A DNA stretch of 33,672 bases from an uncultured bacterium (GTDB taxonomy: Bacteria; Acidobacteriota; Thermoanaerobaculia; Thermoanaerobaculales; Thermoanaerobaculaceae). Within the stretch, counting starts at the first letter, position 1. Every line of letters starts with the position of its first letter. A program made the translations under genes and the position numbers. Where the stretch lies: assembly GCA_937924755.1 (NCBI GenBank), contig CALEVZ010000049.1, forward strand, positions 1-33,672, given 5' to 3'. Shown piece by piece: positions 23,905 to 31,555 of the stretch. The notes under the pieces are model-generated. The model saw nothing but the letters and a program-made list of their open reading frames with translations. It had not been told where the DNA came from and ran no database searches.

Positions 23905-25044
23905 ATGACGACCTCCTGGGTGGAGATCTCGCGTGCGGCGCTGAGGCATAACCTGCAGCTCTTCAAAGACCTGGTCCAGCCGGCGGTAGGCGTCCTGGCG
24001 GTGGTGAAGGCCAACGCCTACGGGCACGGCCTGGCGCTGGTGACGCGGGAGTGCGCGGCCGCCGGGGTGGCGATGCTGGGGGTGCACAGCGCCGAGGAGG
24101 CCGCCGCCGTCAGGCGGATCGCCCCGGCGGTGCCGGTACTGGTGATGGGGTACATCACTCCGGGGCAGATCGCCCAGGTGGTGGACGAGAACGTTCACGT
24201 GCTGCTGTCCAGCCGCCAGGTGCTACAGGCCCTGGCTGCCCACGCCGCCCGCCTGGGGCGGCCGCTGCCGGTTCATATCAAGGTGGATACGGGCACCCAC
24301 CGGCAGGGGGTCTCCCCCCAGGAGGCCGCAGAGCTGGCGCGGGCGGCGGCGTCGCGCGGACTGGCCGTGGTGGGGGTGGCCACCCACTTCGCCAACATCG
24401 AGGACACCACCGATCATTCCTACGCCCAGAGGCAGCTCGACCGCTTTCGCGGCGCGGCAGCGGCGGTGCGGGGAGTGGTGGGGGAGTTGCCCTGGGTGCA
24501 CGCCGCCTGCTCGGCCGCGGCACTGCTCTTTCGCGAGGCGGATTTCACCCTGGTGCGGGTGGGCATCTCCCTCTACGGCCACTGGCCCTCGAGGGAGACC
24601 TACCTCTCCTGGCTGCTGGCCCACGGCCGCGATGGTCTGCGCCTGGAGCCGGTGCTGGCCTGGCGGGTGCTGGTGGGGCAGGTCAAGACCGTGGCCGCCG
24701 GGGAGCCCATCGGCTACGGTCTCACTTACCGCACCACCCGCCTGTCGCAGATCGCGGTGCTACCGGTAGGTTACGCCGAGGGGTACCCCCGTGCCCTCTC
24801 CAACCGCGCTCGGGTGCTGCTGCACGGCCGCGCCGCCCGGGTGGTGGGGCGGGTGTGCATGAATGTGATCATGGTCGATGTCACCGACATCCCCGGCGTG
24901 GGCGAGGGGGACGTGGCGACCCTCATCGGCCGGGATGGGGAGGAGCGGGTGAGCGCCGAGGAGCTGGCCGAGCTCGCCGGCACCATCAACTACGAGATCC
25001 TGGCAGGAATCTCCACCACTCTACCACGGGTGGCGGTGGAGTAG
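23905..25044 (+). CDS. alr: Alanine racemase
   Basis: A PLP enzyme that interconverts L- and D-alanine and supplies D-alanine for peptidoglycan. The product is 379 residues, normal for the family. The PLP lysine is in VVKANAYGHG (Lys35), the catalytic Tyr in LPVGYAEGYPR (about 288), and the conserved VGRVCMNVIMVDVTD stretch near 315 has Asn-Val where Asp-Gln is common. The final GTINYEILAGISTTLPRV is typical. GTG 23893 is an alternative start, four codons upstream. The gene stands alone and is divergent from the membrane protein gene. Confidence 0.95.
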   Translation: MTTSWVEISRAALRHNLQLFKDLVQPAVGVLAVVKANAYGHGLALVTRECAAAGVAMLGVHSAEEAAAVRRIAPAVPVLVMGYITPGQIAQVVDENVHVLLSSRQVLQALAAHAARLGRPLPVHIKVDTGTHRQGVSPQEAAELARAAASRGLAVVGVATHFANIEDTTDHSYAQRQLDRFRGAAAAVRGVVGELPWVHAACSAAALLFREADFTLVRVGISLYGHWPSRETYLSWLLAHGRDGLRLEPVLAWRVLVGQVKTVAAGEPIGYGLTYRTTRLSQIAVLPVGYAEGYPRALSNRARVLLHGRAARVVGRVCMNVIMVDVTDIPGVGEGDVATLIGRDGEERVSAEELAELAGTINYEILAGISTTLPRVAVE

Positions 25045-25114
25045 CGCCGGCGGCTGCATCTCCTGCGATACCAACTACTCACATCATTGGGGGTGTCGAG
25101 GCGGGCCTGGCGGC

Positions 25115-25192
25115 AACCGTGACCGTGCCGTGCCGCTGGGCGCGCGGGCCTCCGCCCCGCCCTCACGGTCGGTATGCTTTGCCCCGGCCGGA
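25115..25192 (+). repeat. Dispersed repeat, copy 2
   Basis: Plus-strand counterpart of the repeat at 90-163. The blocks AACCGTG, GCGCGGGCCTCCG, CGCCCTCA, CGGTATGC and CGGCCGGA occur in the same order. The central palindrome is less perfect here (one mismatch in seven). The copy sits in the 210-base gap between alr and the DUF937 gene, which otherwise holds nothing I can name. Confidence 0.65.
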
Positions 25193-25254
25193 ACGGGGTC
25201 CGTCTCCGTGTCGGTGACGGGGTGGGGACCGGGGGTCCTGCGCCAGCTTTCCCC

Positions 25255-25653
25255 TCAGCCGCAGTGTAGCTCACGGCGGTTCTCGACCCGCGGCCGGGAA
25301 AGGCCACCGGCAGTCGCCAGCAGCGCTGGCGATCGGCGCTCAAGCTGGCCCACCATCCGCAACACGTCGTCCAGGGGGTTGCCGTCGCCGTCCAAGTTGA
25401 GCATGGGGGCAAGCCCCGAAGCGCCCCCACCCTGGGTCGCTGCCCGGCTGCCGGCGCCGCCCAGGACACCACCCAGGAGGCCGCCGAGGCCCTTGGGTCC
25501 GGTTGGACTCTTCGTCGCCTGCTTCTTGAACCCCCCGAGCATGGCCGGTAGAAGTGCCGCGGCGCCGCTGGCTGCCTGGGTCTCGCCCACGCCCAGCTCC
25601 CTCGCCATCGCCGCCAGGCCGCCGGTAGGAGCCAGTATGTCATTCACGTTCAT
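25255..25653 (-). CDS. DUF937 (YidB-like) protein
   Basis: The 132-residue product is of the DUF937 type: GLAAMARELGVGETQAASGAAALLPAMLGGF (11-41), then a Gly-rich stretch (GLGGLLGGVLGGAG) and NLDGDGNPLDDVLRMVG (about 88-104). No signal peptide. The family's role is unknown; bacterial members often sit near stress or envelope genes. I choose ATG 25651-25653, with AAAGGTGG 6 bases upstream; ATG 25659 is close. The longer frame upstream shows no family similarity. It is divergent from the cupin gene. Confidence 0.78.
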   Translation of the reverse strand: MNVNDILAPTGGLAAMARELGVGETQAASGAAALLPAMLGGFKKQATKSPTGPKGLGGLLGGVLGGAGSRAATQGGGASGLAPMLNLDGDGNPLDDVLRMVGQLERRSPALLATAGGLSRPRVENRRELHCG

Positions 25654-25747
25654 GAGCATCCACCTTTGCTCCTGGTCTCCTCCGGCGCGGGGTTCGCAGC
25701 GGCACTCCAGCGACCGGCCCTCATCGAGGTTTGGCCCTGGGCGGAAG

Positions 25748-25775
25748 CTTCTATCTCGAAGCCCGCGGTATTCAA
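25748..25775 (-). promoter_or_regulatory. Possible promoter of the DUF937 gene
   Basis: On the minus strand TTGAAT (25770-25775) and TAGAAG (25748-25753) are 16 bases apart, giving a leader of about 90 bases. The -10 is a weak match. Confidence 0.35.
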
Positions 25776-25840
25776 CTCCCCATGGAGCCGACTCGATCAT
25801 GATAGCCTGGCAGCCGGCCGCGAGCCGCCGGGAGGGAGTC

Positions 25841-26125
25841 ATGAGCGCCATCGTTGTCGACCACCATCCGACCCCCGAGCTCCTCGAGCGCCTGGGGGTG
25901 CAGCGCTGGCCCATCTGGACCAAGGAAGTGTCTACCTTTCCCTGGACCTACGACGAGCAGGAGACCTGTTACATCCTGGCCGGTCGAGTCACGGTCACCC
26001 CCGACGGGGGAGAGCCGGTGACCGTCGGTGCCGGCGACCTGGTGACCTTTCCCGCCGGGATGTCTTGCACCTGGGAGGTGATTGAGCCCATCCGCAAGCA
26101 TTACCATTTCGGCCCGTTGCCTTAA
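25841..26125 (+). CDS. Small cupin protein (Cupin_3/EutQ-like)
   Basis: A 94-residue single-domain cupin. The core EQETCYILAGRVTVTPDGGEPVTVGAGDLVTFPAGMSCTWEV shows the family's two short beta motifs, and the TFPWTYDEQETCY stretch is characteristic of the Cupin_3/DUF861 group. The usual metal-binding His of larger cupins are largely absent from motif 1, so it may bind a small ligand without metal catalysis. GGAGGGAG precedes the ATG. The stop lies 25 bases before the antiporter start. The substrate is unknown. Confidence 0.85.
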   Translation: MSAIVVDHHPTPELLERLGVQRWPIWTKEVSTFPWTYDEQETCYILAGRVTVTPDGGEPVTVGAGDLVTFPAGMSCTWEVIEPIRKHYHFGPLP

Positions 26126-26150
26126 GACGAGGGGAACGAAAGCCGAGGGT

Positions 26151-28391
26151 ATGGAGGGCGCAACGGGGGGGCTGCTGACGGCGGCGGGCGTGGCGGTGGG
26201 TGCAGAAGCACGCGGCGCCGACCTCGCCCACGTGGTATTTCTGCAAACCACGCTGATACTGGTGCTGGCGGCCCTGCTGGGGTTCGTGGGCAGCAAGCTC
26301 AGGCAACCCCTCGTCGTGTCGTTCATTGCCGTGGGCATCCTGGCCGGTGCCGATGTCCTGAACCTGATTCGCGACCCCCTCTCCCTCAAGCTGCTGGCCG
26401 AGATCGGCATCAGCGTGCTGCTGTTCATCGTCGGCCTGAAGCTGGACCTCAACATGATCCGCACCATGGGTCGGGTGGCCCTGGCCACCGGGCTGGGGCA
26501 GGTGCTGTTCACCTCCCTGGGCGGATTCGTCATCGCCCGCCTGCTGGGCATGGGAGTCGTGGCGTCGGTTTATGTGGCAGTGGCGCTGACGTTTTCCAGC
26601 ACCATCATCATCGTCAAGCTGCTCTCCGACAAGCGCGAGGTGGACTCCCTGCACGGGCGCATCGCCATCGGTTTTCTGATCGTGCAGGACCTGGTGGTGG
26701 TGCTGGCCATGATCGCCCTGGCGGCCTTTGGCCGGGGCGGGGCTGAGGTGCCCCTGGGCCGCGAGCTCGCCCGGGTGCTGGCCGCCGGGGCGGCGTTCCT
26801 GGTGGGGGTTCTGGTGCTCATGCGCCGGGCCCTGCCGTGGCTCTTGCAGCAGCTGGCCCGCATCTCCGAACTTCTGGTGCTGTTTTCCGTGGCCTGGGCG
26901 GTGGGGCTCGCTGCCTTCGGGGAGTGGCTGGGCTTTTCCAAGGAGGTGGGGGCGTTTCTGGCCGGGGTGTCGATTGCCTCCACTCCCTTCCGGGACGCCA
27001 TCGGCGCCCGCCTTGTCAGTCTGCGTGATTTCCTGCTCCTCTTCTTCTTCATTCACCTGGGGGCGGGGCTGGATCTCGACCTACTGGGGGGGGCGGTGCT
27101 GCCAGCCGTGGTCTTTTCGGCCTTCGTGCTGATCGGCAACCCCTTGATCGTCATGGTCATCATGGGGATGATGGGGTACCGCAAGCGCACCGGCTTCCTG
27201 GCGGGCCTCACGGTGGCGCAGATTTCCGAGTTCTCCCTCATCCTCATGGGGCTAGGGGCGGCCCTCGGCCACGTGGACCAGGCCACCGTGGGCCTGGTCA
27301 CGCTGGTGGGCCTGATCACCATCGGTCTGTCCACCTACATGATCCTTTACTCGGGGCCGCTGTACCGGTTGCTGGCGCCGGCGCTGGGGATCTTTGAGCG
27401 CAAAATCCCGTATAGGGAAGAAACCCCGGAGGAGCAGGAAACCCTGCGGCTGCCCCGGGTGGACGTGCTCATTTTCGGGCTCGGTACCTACGGCAGCAGC
27501 ATCGCGCGGCGCCTGCGCCGGCGGGGGCAACAGGTGGTGGGGGTGGACTTCGATCCGCAGGTGCTGCGCTACTGGCGGGAGCAGGGGGTGCCGGTGCTGT
27601 ACGGCGACATGGAGGACCCGGACCTGTTGGAGCATCTCCCCATCCGCCACACCCGCTGGGTGCTCTCCGCCGTGCCCGACCGCAACGCCACCACCTCCCT
27701 GGTGAGCCTGCTGCGGGCCGCCCACTTTCCGGGCAAGCTGGCCCTCACCGCCCGCTCCGAGGCGGAGGCCGAGCACTACCGCGCCCTGGGCGCCGACCTG
27801 GTGCTGCGACCCTTTGCCGACGCCGCCGAGCAGGCGGTGGATGCCTTGAACGCCGCCATGCACCTGCTGCCCCCGGACAGCCACTGGCCCGCCTCGCTGC
27901 GGGAGGTGCGGCTGGAGCCGGGCTCGGTGTGGGCCGGTAAGTCCCTGGGGGAAATCCCCCTGCGCCGGGAGACGGGGGCCTCGGTGCTGGCGGTGAGCCG
28001 GGCCGGGACGACGTTTTTCGATCCCACCGCCGGTTTCGTTCTCTACCCCGGCGACCGGCTGGTACTGCTGGGGGAGCCGGAGAGCGTGGAGGCCGCCGTC
28101 GAGTTCATTACCCGCCGGGAAGTGGGGGCGCCCGACCCGGAGGAGCGCTTCACTATGGCCACCGTAGACATCCCCGAGCTCTGCAATCTGGCTGGGCGCA
28201 CCCTGGGGGAGCTGCGCTTCCGGCAGGACTTCGGGGTCAGCGTCATCGGCATCCAGCGGGGGGAGATCCGCCTGCAGGCCCCCAACGCCGGCACCCAACT
28301 GCAGGCCGGCGACCGCCTCATCGTGGTGGGGCGCCCCTACGACCTGGACGAGCTGCACGCCGCCATCCTCTCGGCCTGTTCCGTCGCCTAG
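26151..28391 (+). CDS. CPA2-family (Kef-type) cation:proton antiporter with RCK domains
   Basis: The 746-residue product has an N-terminal monovalent cation/proton exchanger domain of about 12 helices (about 25-410; SFIAVGILAGADVL, FIVGLKLDLNMI, ALTFSSTIIIVKLLSD and IAIGFLIVQDLVVVL motifs). A TrkA-N/RCK domain follows with nucleotide motif LIFGLGTYGSSIARRL (about 450-465), then two TrkA-C domains (about 585-660 and 670-746). It probably exports K+ or Na+ against protons, gated by NAD(H) or another ligand. The ATG at 26151 follows GAGGG at very short spacing; a longer in-frame start inside the cupin is unlikely. Confidence 0.9.
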   Translation: MEGATGGLLTAAGVAVGAEARGADLAHVVFLQTTLILVLAALLGFVGSKLRQPLVVSFIAVGILAGADVLNLIRDPLSLKLLAEIGISVLLFIVGLKLDLNMIRTMGRVALATGLGQVLFTSLGGFVIARLLGMGVVASVYVAVALTFSSTIIIVKLLSDKREVDSLHGRIAIGFLIVQDLVVVLAMIALAAFGRGGAEVPLGRELARVLAAGAAFLVGVLVLMRRALPWLLQQLARISELLVLFSVAWAVGLAAFGEWLGFSKEVGAFLAGVSIASTPFRDAIGARLVSLRDFLLLFFFIHLGAGLDLDLLGGAVLPAVVFSAFVLIGNPLIVMVIMGMMGYRKRTGFLAGLTVAQISEFSLILMGLGAALGHVDQATVGLVTLVGLITIGLSTYMILYSGPLYRLLAPALGIFERKIPYREETPEEQETLRLPRVDVLIFGLGTYGSSIARRLRRRGQQVVGVDFDPQVLRYWREQGVPVLYGDMEDPDLLEHLPIRHTRWVLSAVPDRNATTSLVSLLRAAHFPGKLALTARSEAEAEHYRALGADLVLRPFADAAEQAVDALNAAMHLLPPDSHWPASLREVRLEPGSVWAGKSLGEIPLRRETGASVLAVSRAGTTFFDPTAGFVLYPGDRLVLLGEPESVEAAVEFITRREVGAPDPEERFTMATVDIPELCNLAGRTLGELRFRQDFGVSVIGIQRGEIRLQAPNAGTQLQAGDRLIVVGRPYDLDELHAAILSACSVA

Positions 28392-28417
28392 GGGCGACTG
28401 GACAGCGGTACACTTCT

Positions 28418-28444
28418 ATATTACGATTCTTACAGGCGTCATAC
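28418..28444 (+). promoter_or_regulatory. Predicted NikR operator upstream of nikR
   Basis: ATATTAC at the left and TCATAC at the right, with the second half-site starting 21 bases after the first (27 bp in all), followed by GG. The E. coli consensus is GTATGA-N16-TCATAC; here the spacer is 15. The same arrangement recurs at 28910-28936. A TATATT (28417-28422) that could be a -10 overlaps the left half-site, and the ribosome binding site starts at the right edge, so binding would block nikR expression (autoregulation). Confidence 0.65.
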
Positions 28445-28453
28445 GGAGGGTTG

Positions 28454-28870
28454 GTGGGCGAGGTCGCGCGGTTGAGTTTTTCCTTAGAGCAGCCGCTTCT
28501 CGAGCGCCTGGAGGCGCTGCGGAGGGAAGCCGGCTACGCCAACCGCTCGGAGTTCTTGCGGGATCTGATCCGCGCCCGCTTGGTAGACCGCGCCTGGGAG
28601 CTCAACCAAGAGGCGGTGGGGACCATCACCCTGGTGTACGACCACCACGCCCGCGGCCTCAACGCCCGCCTCACCGCCCTGCAGCACGACCACCATCACG
28701 TCATCCTGGCCACCACTCACGTGCACCTGGATCATCACCACTGCGTGGAGGTGATTCTCCTGCGCGGCCGCGCCGCCCACATCCGCGCCATCGCCGATGG
28801 CCTGCGGCGCCACAAGGGGGTGCTGCACGGCGAGCTGTCCATGAGCTCCACGGGGAAGGAGCTGGGGTAG
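28454..28870 (+). CDS. nikR: Nickel-responsive regulator NikR
   Basis: A ribbon-helix-helix repressor activated by Ni(II). The 138-residue protein has an N-terminal ribbon-helix-helix (about 3-45, ARLSFSLEQPLLERLEAL, then GYANRSEFLRDLIR) and a C-terminal ACT-like metal domain. All four high-affinity nickel ligands align with E. coli His76, His87, His89 and Cys95: the His after LQ in LQHDHHH, both His of THVHLD, and the Cys of HHHCVE. The start is GTG 28454 (GGAGGG at 28445-28450); TTG 28451 is possible. It lies directly before the predicted nickel operon and has a predicted operator immediately upstream. Confidence 0.95.
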   Translation: MGEVARLSFSLEQPLLERLEALRREAGYANRSEFLRDLIRARLVDRAWELNQEAVGTITLVYDHHARGLNARLTALQHDHHHVILATTHVHLDHHHCVEVILLRGRAAHIRAIADGLRRHKGVLHGELSMSSTGKELG

Positions 28871-28909
28871 AGGATGTGGCGCAATGCTCCCGCGCCCGTC
28901 CGACAGCCG

Positions 28910-28936
28910 GTATTACCCCCTTTTTGGCTTTCATAC
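28910..28936 (+). promoter_or_regulatory. Predicted NikR operator upstream of the TonB-dependent receptor operon
   Basis: GTATTAC and TCATAC half-sites with a 15-base spacer between the six-base cores, followed by GG, exactly the geometry of 28418-28444. Left core at 28910-28915, right core at 28931-28936. It lies 62 bases before the receptor ATG (28999), where a promoter would be. Nickel-loaded NikR should repress all five genes downstream. Confidence 0.7.
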
Positions 28937-28998
28937 GGGCATGAAACCCGCCGCGGTCGCGCCGGCCACCCCGGAGCAAAAGAGAGGAGGCGTTGACG

Positions 28999-30999
28999 AT
29001 GGCAAGGAGGTGGAAAGAAGGCCCGCAGCGGCAGCCGTTCGGGTCGCGCCTGAAGGCTGTGCTTTACGCGTGTGCTGTGCTGGTAGGGGCAGGGACGGCC
29101 GCCGTAGCTCCGGCGACCGAGGGCGAGCCGCAGGCCGCCAAGGAGGAAGGAGTTCCCCCTGCCGCCCGCTTCGCCGAGGAGGTGCGGGTGGTGGCCCCGC
29201 CCATCCTGGAGGGGGACCAGGTGACCCCCTTTGCGACCGTTGTCACCACCGTGACGGCGCGGCAGGTGGAGGACCTGGGGGCCGGGGACCTGGCGGCGGC
29301 GCTGCGGCGGGTGCCGGGGGTCACCATCTCCCGGTACAACCTGGTGGGGGCCTACGGCGGCGGAGACGGGGGGGCCGTGTACATCCGCGGGCACGGGTCG
29401 GGTCGGCCGGGGGCAGAGATCGCCACCCTGGTGGACGGCATCCCCCGTTTCGTGGGGGTGTGGACCCATCCGTTGCTGGACACCCTGAGCACCGACGCTG
29501 CCGCCGGCATCGAGGTGTTCAAGTCTGCTCAGCCGGTGCTGTTGGGCAGCATGGCTTTCGCCGGGGTGAACCTGCTGCCCAAGCGGGTGGAGCGGGAGGG
29601 CATGAGTTCGCGACTGGTCGCAACCTTCGGGGAGCACGCCACCAGGGTGGGCCTGGTGGAGCACGGGGCGCGGCTGGGGGCGTGGGACTACTACCTGCAG
29701 GTCGGCGAGCGGCGCAGCGACGGCCACCGCCCCGCCGCCGGCGGCCGGGTTCGCTCCGCCTACGGCCGACTTGGGTACCAGCCGAGCGAGGGGTGGAGCG
29801 TCTCCCTGCAGTGGCATGGAGCCGACGCCTGGGCGGATGACCCCGGGCCAGTGGGGGGGGCGGTGCGCGGGGTGGTGCCTCGCTTTTCCGTCCAGGACGC
29901 CCTGGTCATCGCCACTCTGGGGCACCGGCACTCCGCCGGTGGGGGGACCTTGAAACTCTACCGCCATGGAGGGGACATCGACTGGCGGCAGTGGGATGGC
30001 GGGCAGCGGCACACCTTTACCACAGTGACCGACTTCGCCGCCTACGGGGTGCGCCTGCGGGAGGAGTTCCAGCTGCCCGGCCGCACCCTCCTGACCCTGG
30101 GCCTCGACCACGACCGCTACGGCGGCTCCACGGTGGAGCGGCGGCCCACCACGTCCTTGGAATTCTCCCGCCTCCTGCTGCGCACCACCGCCGGCTACGC
30201 CATGGCCGCCCGTAGCTTCGGGTCGCGGGTGGAGGTCACCCCCTCCCTGGGGGTGCGGTACATGGATACGGCGGACTTCGGCGGTCGGTGGGGCGGCGAG
30301 GCGGGGGTGGTGCTGCGCGGCGGCGCCTCCGAGGTGCACGCCAAGGTGGCCCGCGCCGTGAACCTGCCGGGGGTGTACACGGCGGTGATGTTCTCCCGCT
30401 GGGGGCGGGGCGAGAGCTGGCGCGACCTCGAGCCCGAGGTGCTGCGCCACGCCGAGGTGGGGGTGGGCCAGCGGCTGGGGGAGCGCCTGCGGCTCCAGCT
30501 GGTGGCCTTCTCCGACCGGGTGAGGGACGCTCTGCGCTTCGTCCCGCCCCCGCCGCCCCCGCCGGCCTTCGCCAATATCGGTTCCTACACGGTGCGCGGG
30601 GTGGAGGCCTCGGTATCGGTGAGGGCCGGGGAGCGGGCGGCCTTCTTCGGCGGGGCCACCTACCTGGACCCGGATCCGGTGGAGGTGCCCAACGCCCCCC
30701 AATGGGCCCTGGTGGGCGGCGCCTCGTGGGTGCCCCGGGAGGAGCTTTCGGTCCATCTGGACGCCCAGTGGGTGGACTCCCAGTACGTGCTCAACCCCCG
30801 GTACGCCACCCGCCAGGCGGCCATCGGCAGCTACGCTCTGGTCAACCTCAAGGTTTCGTGGATCTTCGCGCGCGGGTCGTGGGGGCGTCTGGAGCTTTTC
30901 CTCGCCGGGGAGAACCTGGCCGATGCCGACTATCAGTACCGCCCCGGCTACCCGGCCCCGGGCCGGGTGGTGACGGGGGGGCTGGAGGTGCGCTTCTGA
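28999..30999 (+). CDS. TonB-dependent outer-membrane receptor, probably for nickel or a nickel chelate
   Basis: The 666-residue product has a signal sequence (about 1-40), a possible TonB box EEVRVVAPP (about 60), a plug domain (about 70-190; LAAALRRVPGVTISRYN, VYIRGHGSGRPGAEIATLVDGIPR) and a 22-strand-type beta-barrel ending in GGLEVRF with terminal Phe. NikR-linked receptors in other bacteria, such as FrpB4 of Helicobacter, import nickel; the operator here supports the same substrate, though cobalt or a vitamin cannot be excluded. A run of seven prolines (about 514-520) lies in a predicted loop. GAGGAGG precedes the ATG by 8 bases. It is the first gene of the five-gene operon. Confidence 0.9.
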   Translation: MARRWKEGPQRQPFGSRLKAVLYACAVLVGAGTAAVAPATEGEPQAAKEEGVPPAARFAEEVRVVAPPILEGDQVTPFATVVTTVTARQVEDLGAGDLAAALRRVPGVTISRYNLVGAYGGGDGGAVYIRGHGSGRPGAEIATLVDGIPRFVGVWTHPLLDTLSTDAAAGIEVFKSAQPVLLGSMAFAGVNLLPKRVEREGMSSRLVATFGEHATRVGLVEHGARLGAWDYYLQVGERRSDGHRPAAGGRVRSAYGRLGYQPSEGWSVSLQWHGADAWADDPGPVGGAVRGVVPRFSVQDALVIATLGHRHSAGGGTLKLYRHGGDIDWRQWDGGQRHTFTTVTDFAAYGVRLREEFQLPGRTLLTLGLDHDRYGGSTVERRPTTSLEFSRLLLRTTAGYAMAARSFGSRVEVTPSLGVRYMDTADFGGRWGGEAGVVLRGGASEVHAKVARAVNLPGVYTAVMFSRWGRGESWRDLEPEVLRHAEVGVGQRLGERLRLQLVAFSDRVRDALRFVPPPPPPPAFANIGSYTVRGVEASVSVRAGERAAFFGGATYLDPDPVEVPNAPQWALVGGASWVPREELSVHLDAQWVDSQYVLNPRYATRQAAIGSYALVNLKVSWIFARGSWGRLELFLAGENLADADYQYRPGYPAPGRVVTGGLEVRF

Positions 31000-31027
31000 G
31001 GCCAGCGGAAGGCGGCCCGAGGTGGGC

Positions 31028-31555
31028 ATGAGCGGGCGGCTTTCCCCCCGCGAGCTGGCCCTGGGCGGGGTCCTGGGGGCCGCCGCCCTGCTGCTGCCGG
31101 TGCTCTTTCATCTCGTCCGGCTGGGGCACGTCTTCATGCCCATGTACCTGCCCTTGGTCACCCTGGCGTTCCTGGTGCGTCCGCTGCCGGCGGTGTTGAC
31201 CGCCTTGCTGGTACCGCTGCTCTCCGCGGCGGCCACCGGGATGCCGCCCCTTTATCCCCCGGTGGCAGTGGTGATGGCGGTGGAGCTGGCGGTGATGGCC
31301 GCCCTCATTGCCACCGTGGTGGGGCGGTGGCCGGCGGCCAACCCGTGGCTGCTGCTGGCCGCGGCGCTGGCTCTGGGGCGGGTACTGCACGTGGCGGCGG
31401 TGTACGGTCTCGCCCTGGTCATGGAGCTGCCCGCCGCCTTCCTGGCGGGGGTCTCATTCCTCGCCGGGTGGCCGGGGGTTCTCCTGATGCTGGCGGTGGT
31501 GCCGCCGGTGGTGCGGGTTGTTCGCACGAGCGCCACCGGCCGGGAGTGGGCGTGA
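31028..31555 (+). CDS. ECF transporter S-component, not of the CbiM/NikM type
   Basis: The 175-residue product has about six transmembrane helices and resembles general ECF S-components: a first helix with ALGGVLGAAALLLPVLFHL, then FMPMYLPLV (36-44), a TGMPPLYPP signature (70-78) and Glu86. CbiM/NikM nickel or cobalt S-components have a conserved N-terminal Met-His that binds the metal; this protein lacks it (N-terminus MSGRLS) and no CbiN is present. It should therefore bind a different ligand or bind metal in another way. His28, His34, Met37, Met39 and His121 are candidate ligands. GTG 31022 is an alternative start. Its stop overlaps the methyltransferase start. Confidence 0.82.
   Translation: MSGRLSPRELALGGVLGAAALLLPVLFHLVRLGHVFMPMYLPLVTLAFLVRPLPAVLTALLVPLLSAAATGMPPLYPPVAVVMAVELAVMAALIATVVGRWPAANPWLLLAAALALGRVLHVAAVYGLALVMELPAAFLAGVSFLAGWPGVLLMLAVVPPVVRVVRTSATGREWA

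Noticed and set aside
26082-26150. Upstream start for the Kef-type antiporter within the cupin gene
   Set aside because: The extra 23 residues overlap the cupin coding region and lack family similarity; ATG 26151 gives the usual N-terminus.
28871-28998. Cobalamin riboswitch ahead of the TonB-dependent receptor
   Set aside because: The leader is only about 120 bases, has no B12-box-like sequence, and instead holds the NikR-type operator.
28735-31029. A long minus-strand open frame of over 760 codons opposite nikR and the receptor
   Set aside because: It is antisense to two well-supported genes, shows low-complexity Gly/His/Pro/Arg-rich translation and no recognisable domain. High GC makes stop codons rare on the opposite strand. 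The same applies to long opposite frames at 9562-11211, 4762-6078 and 968-1795.
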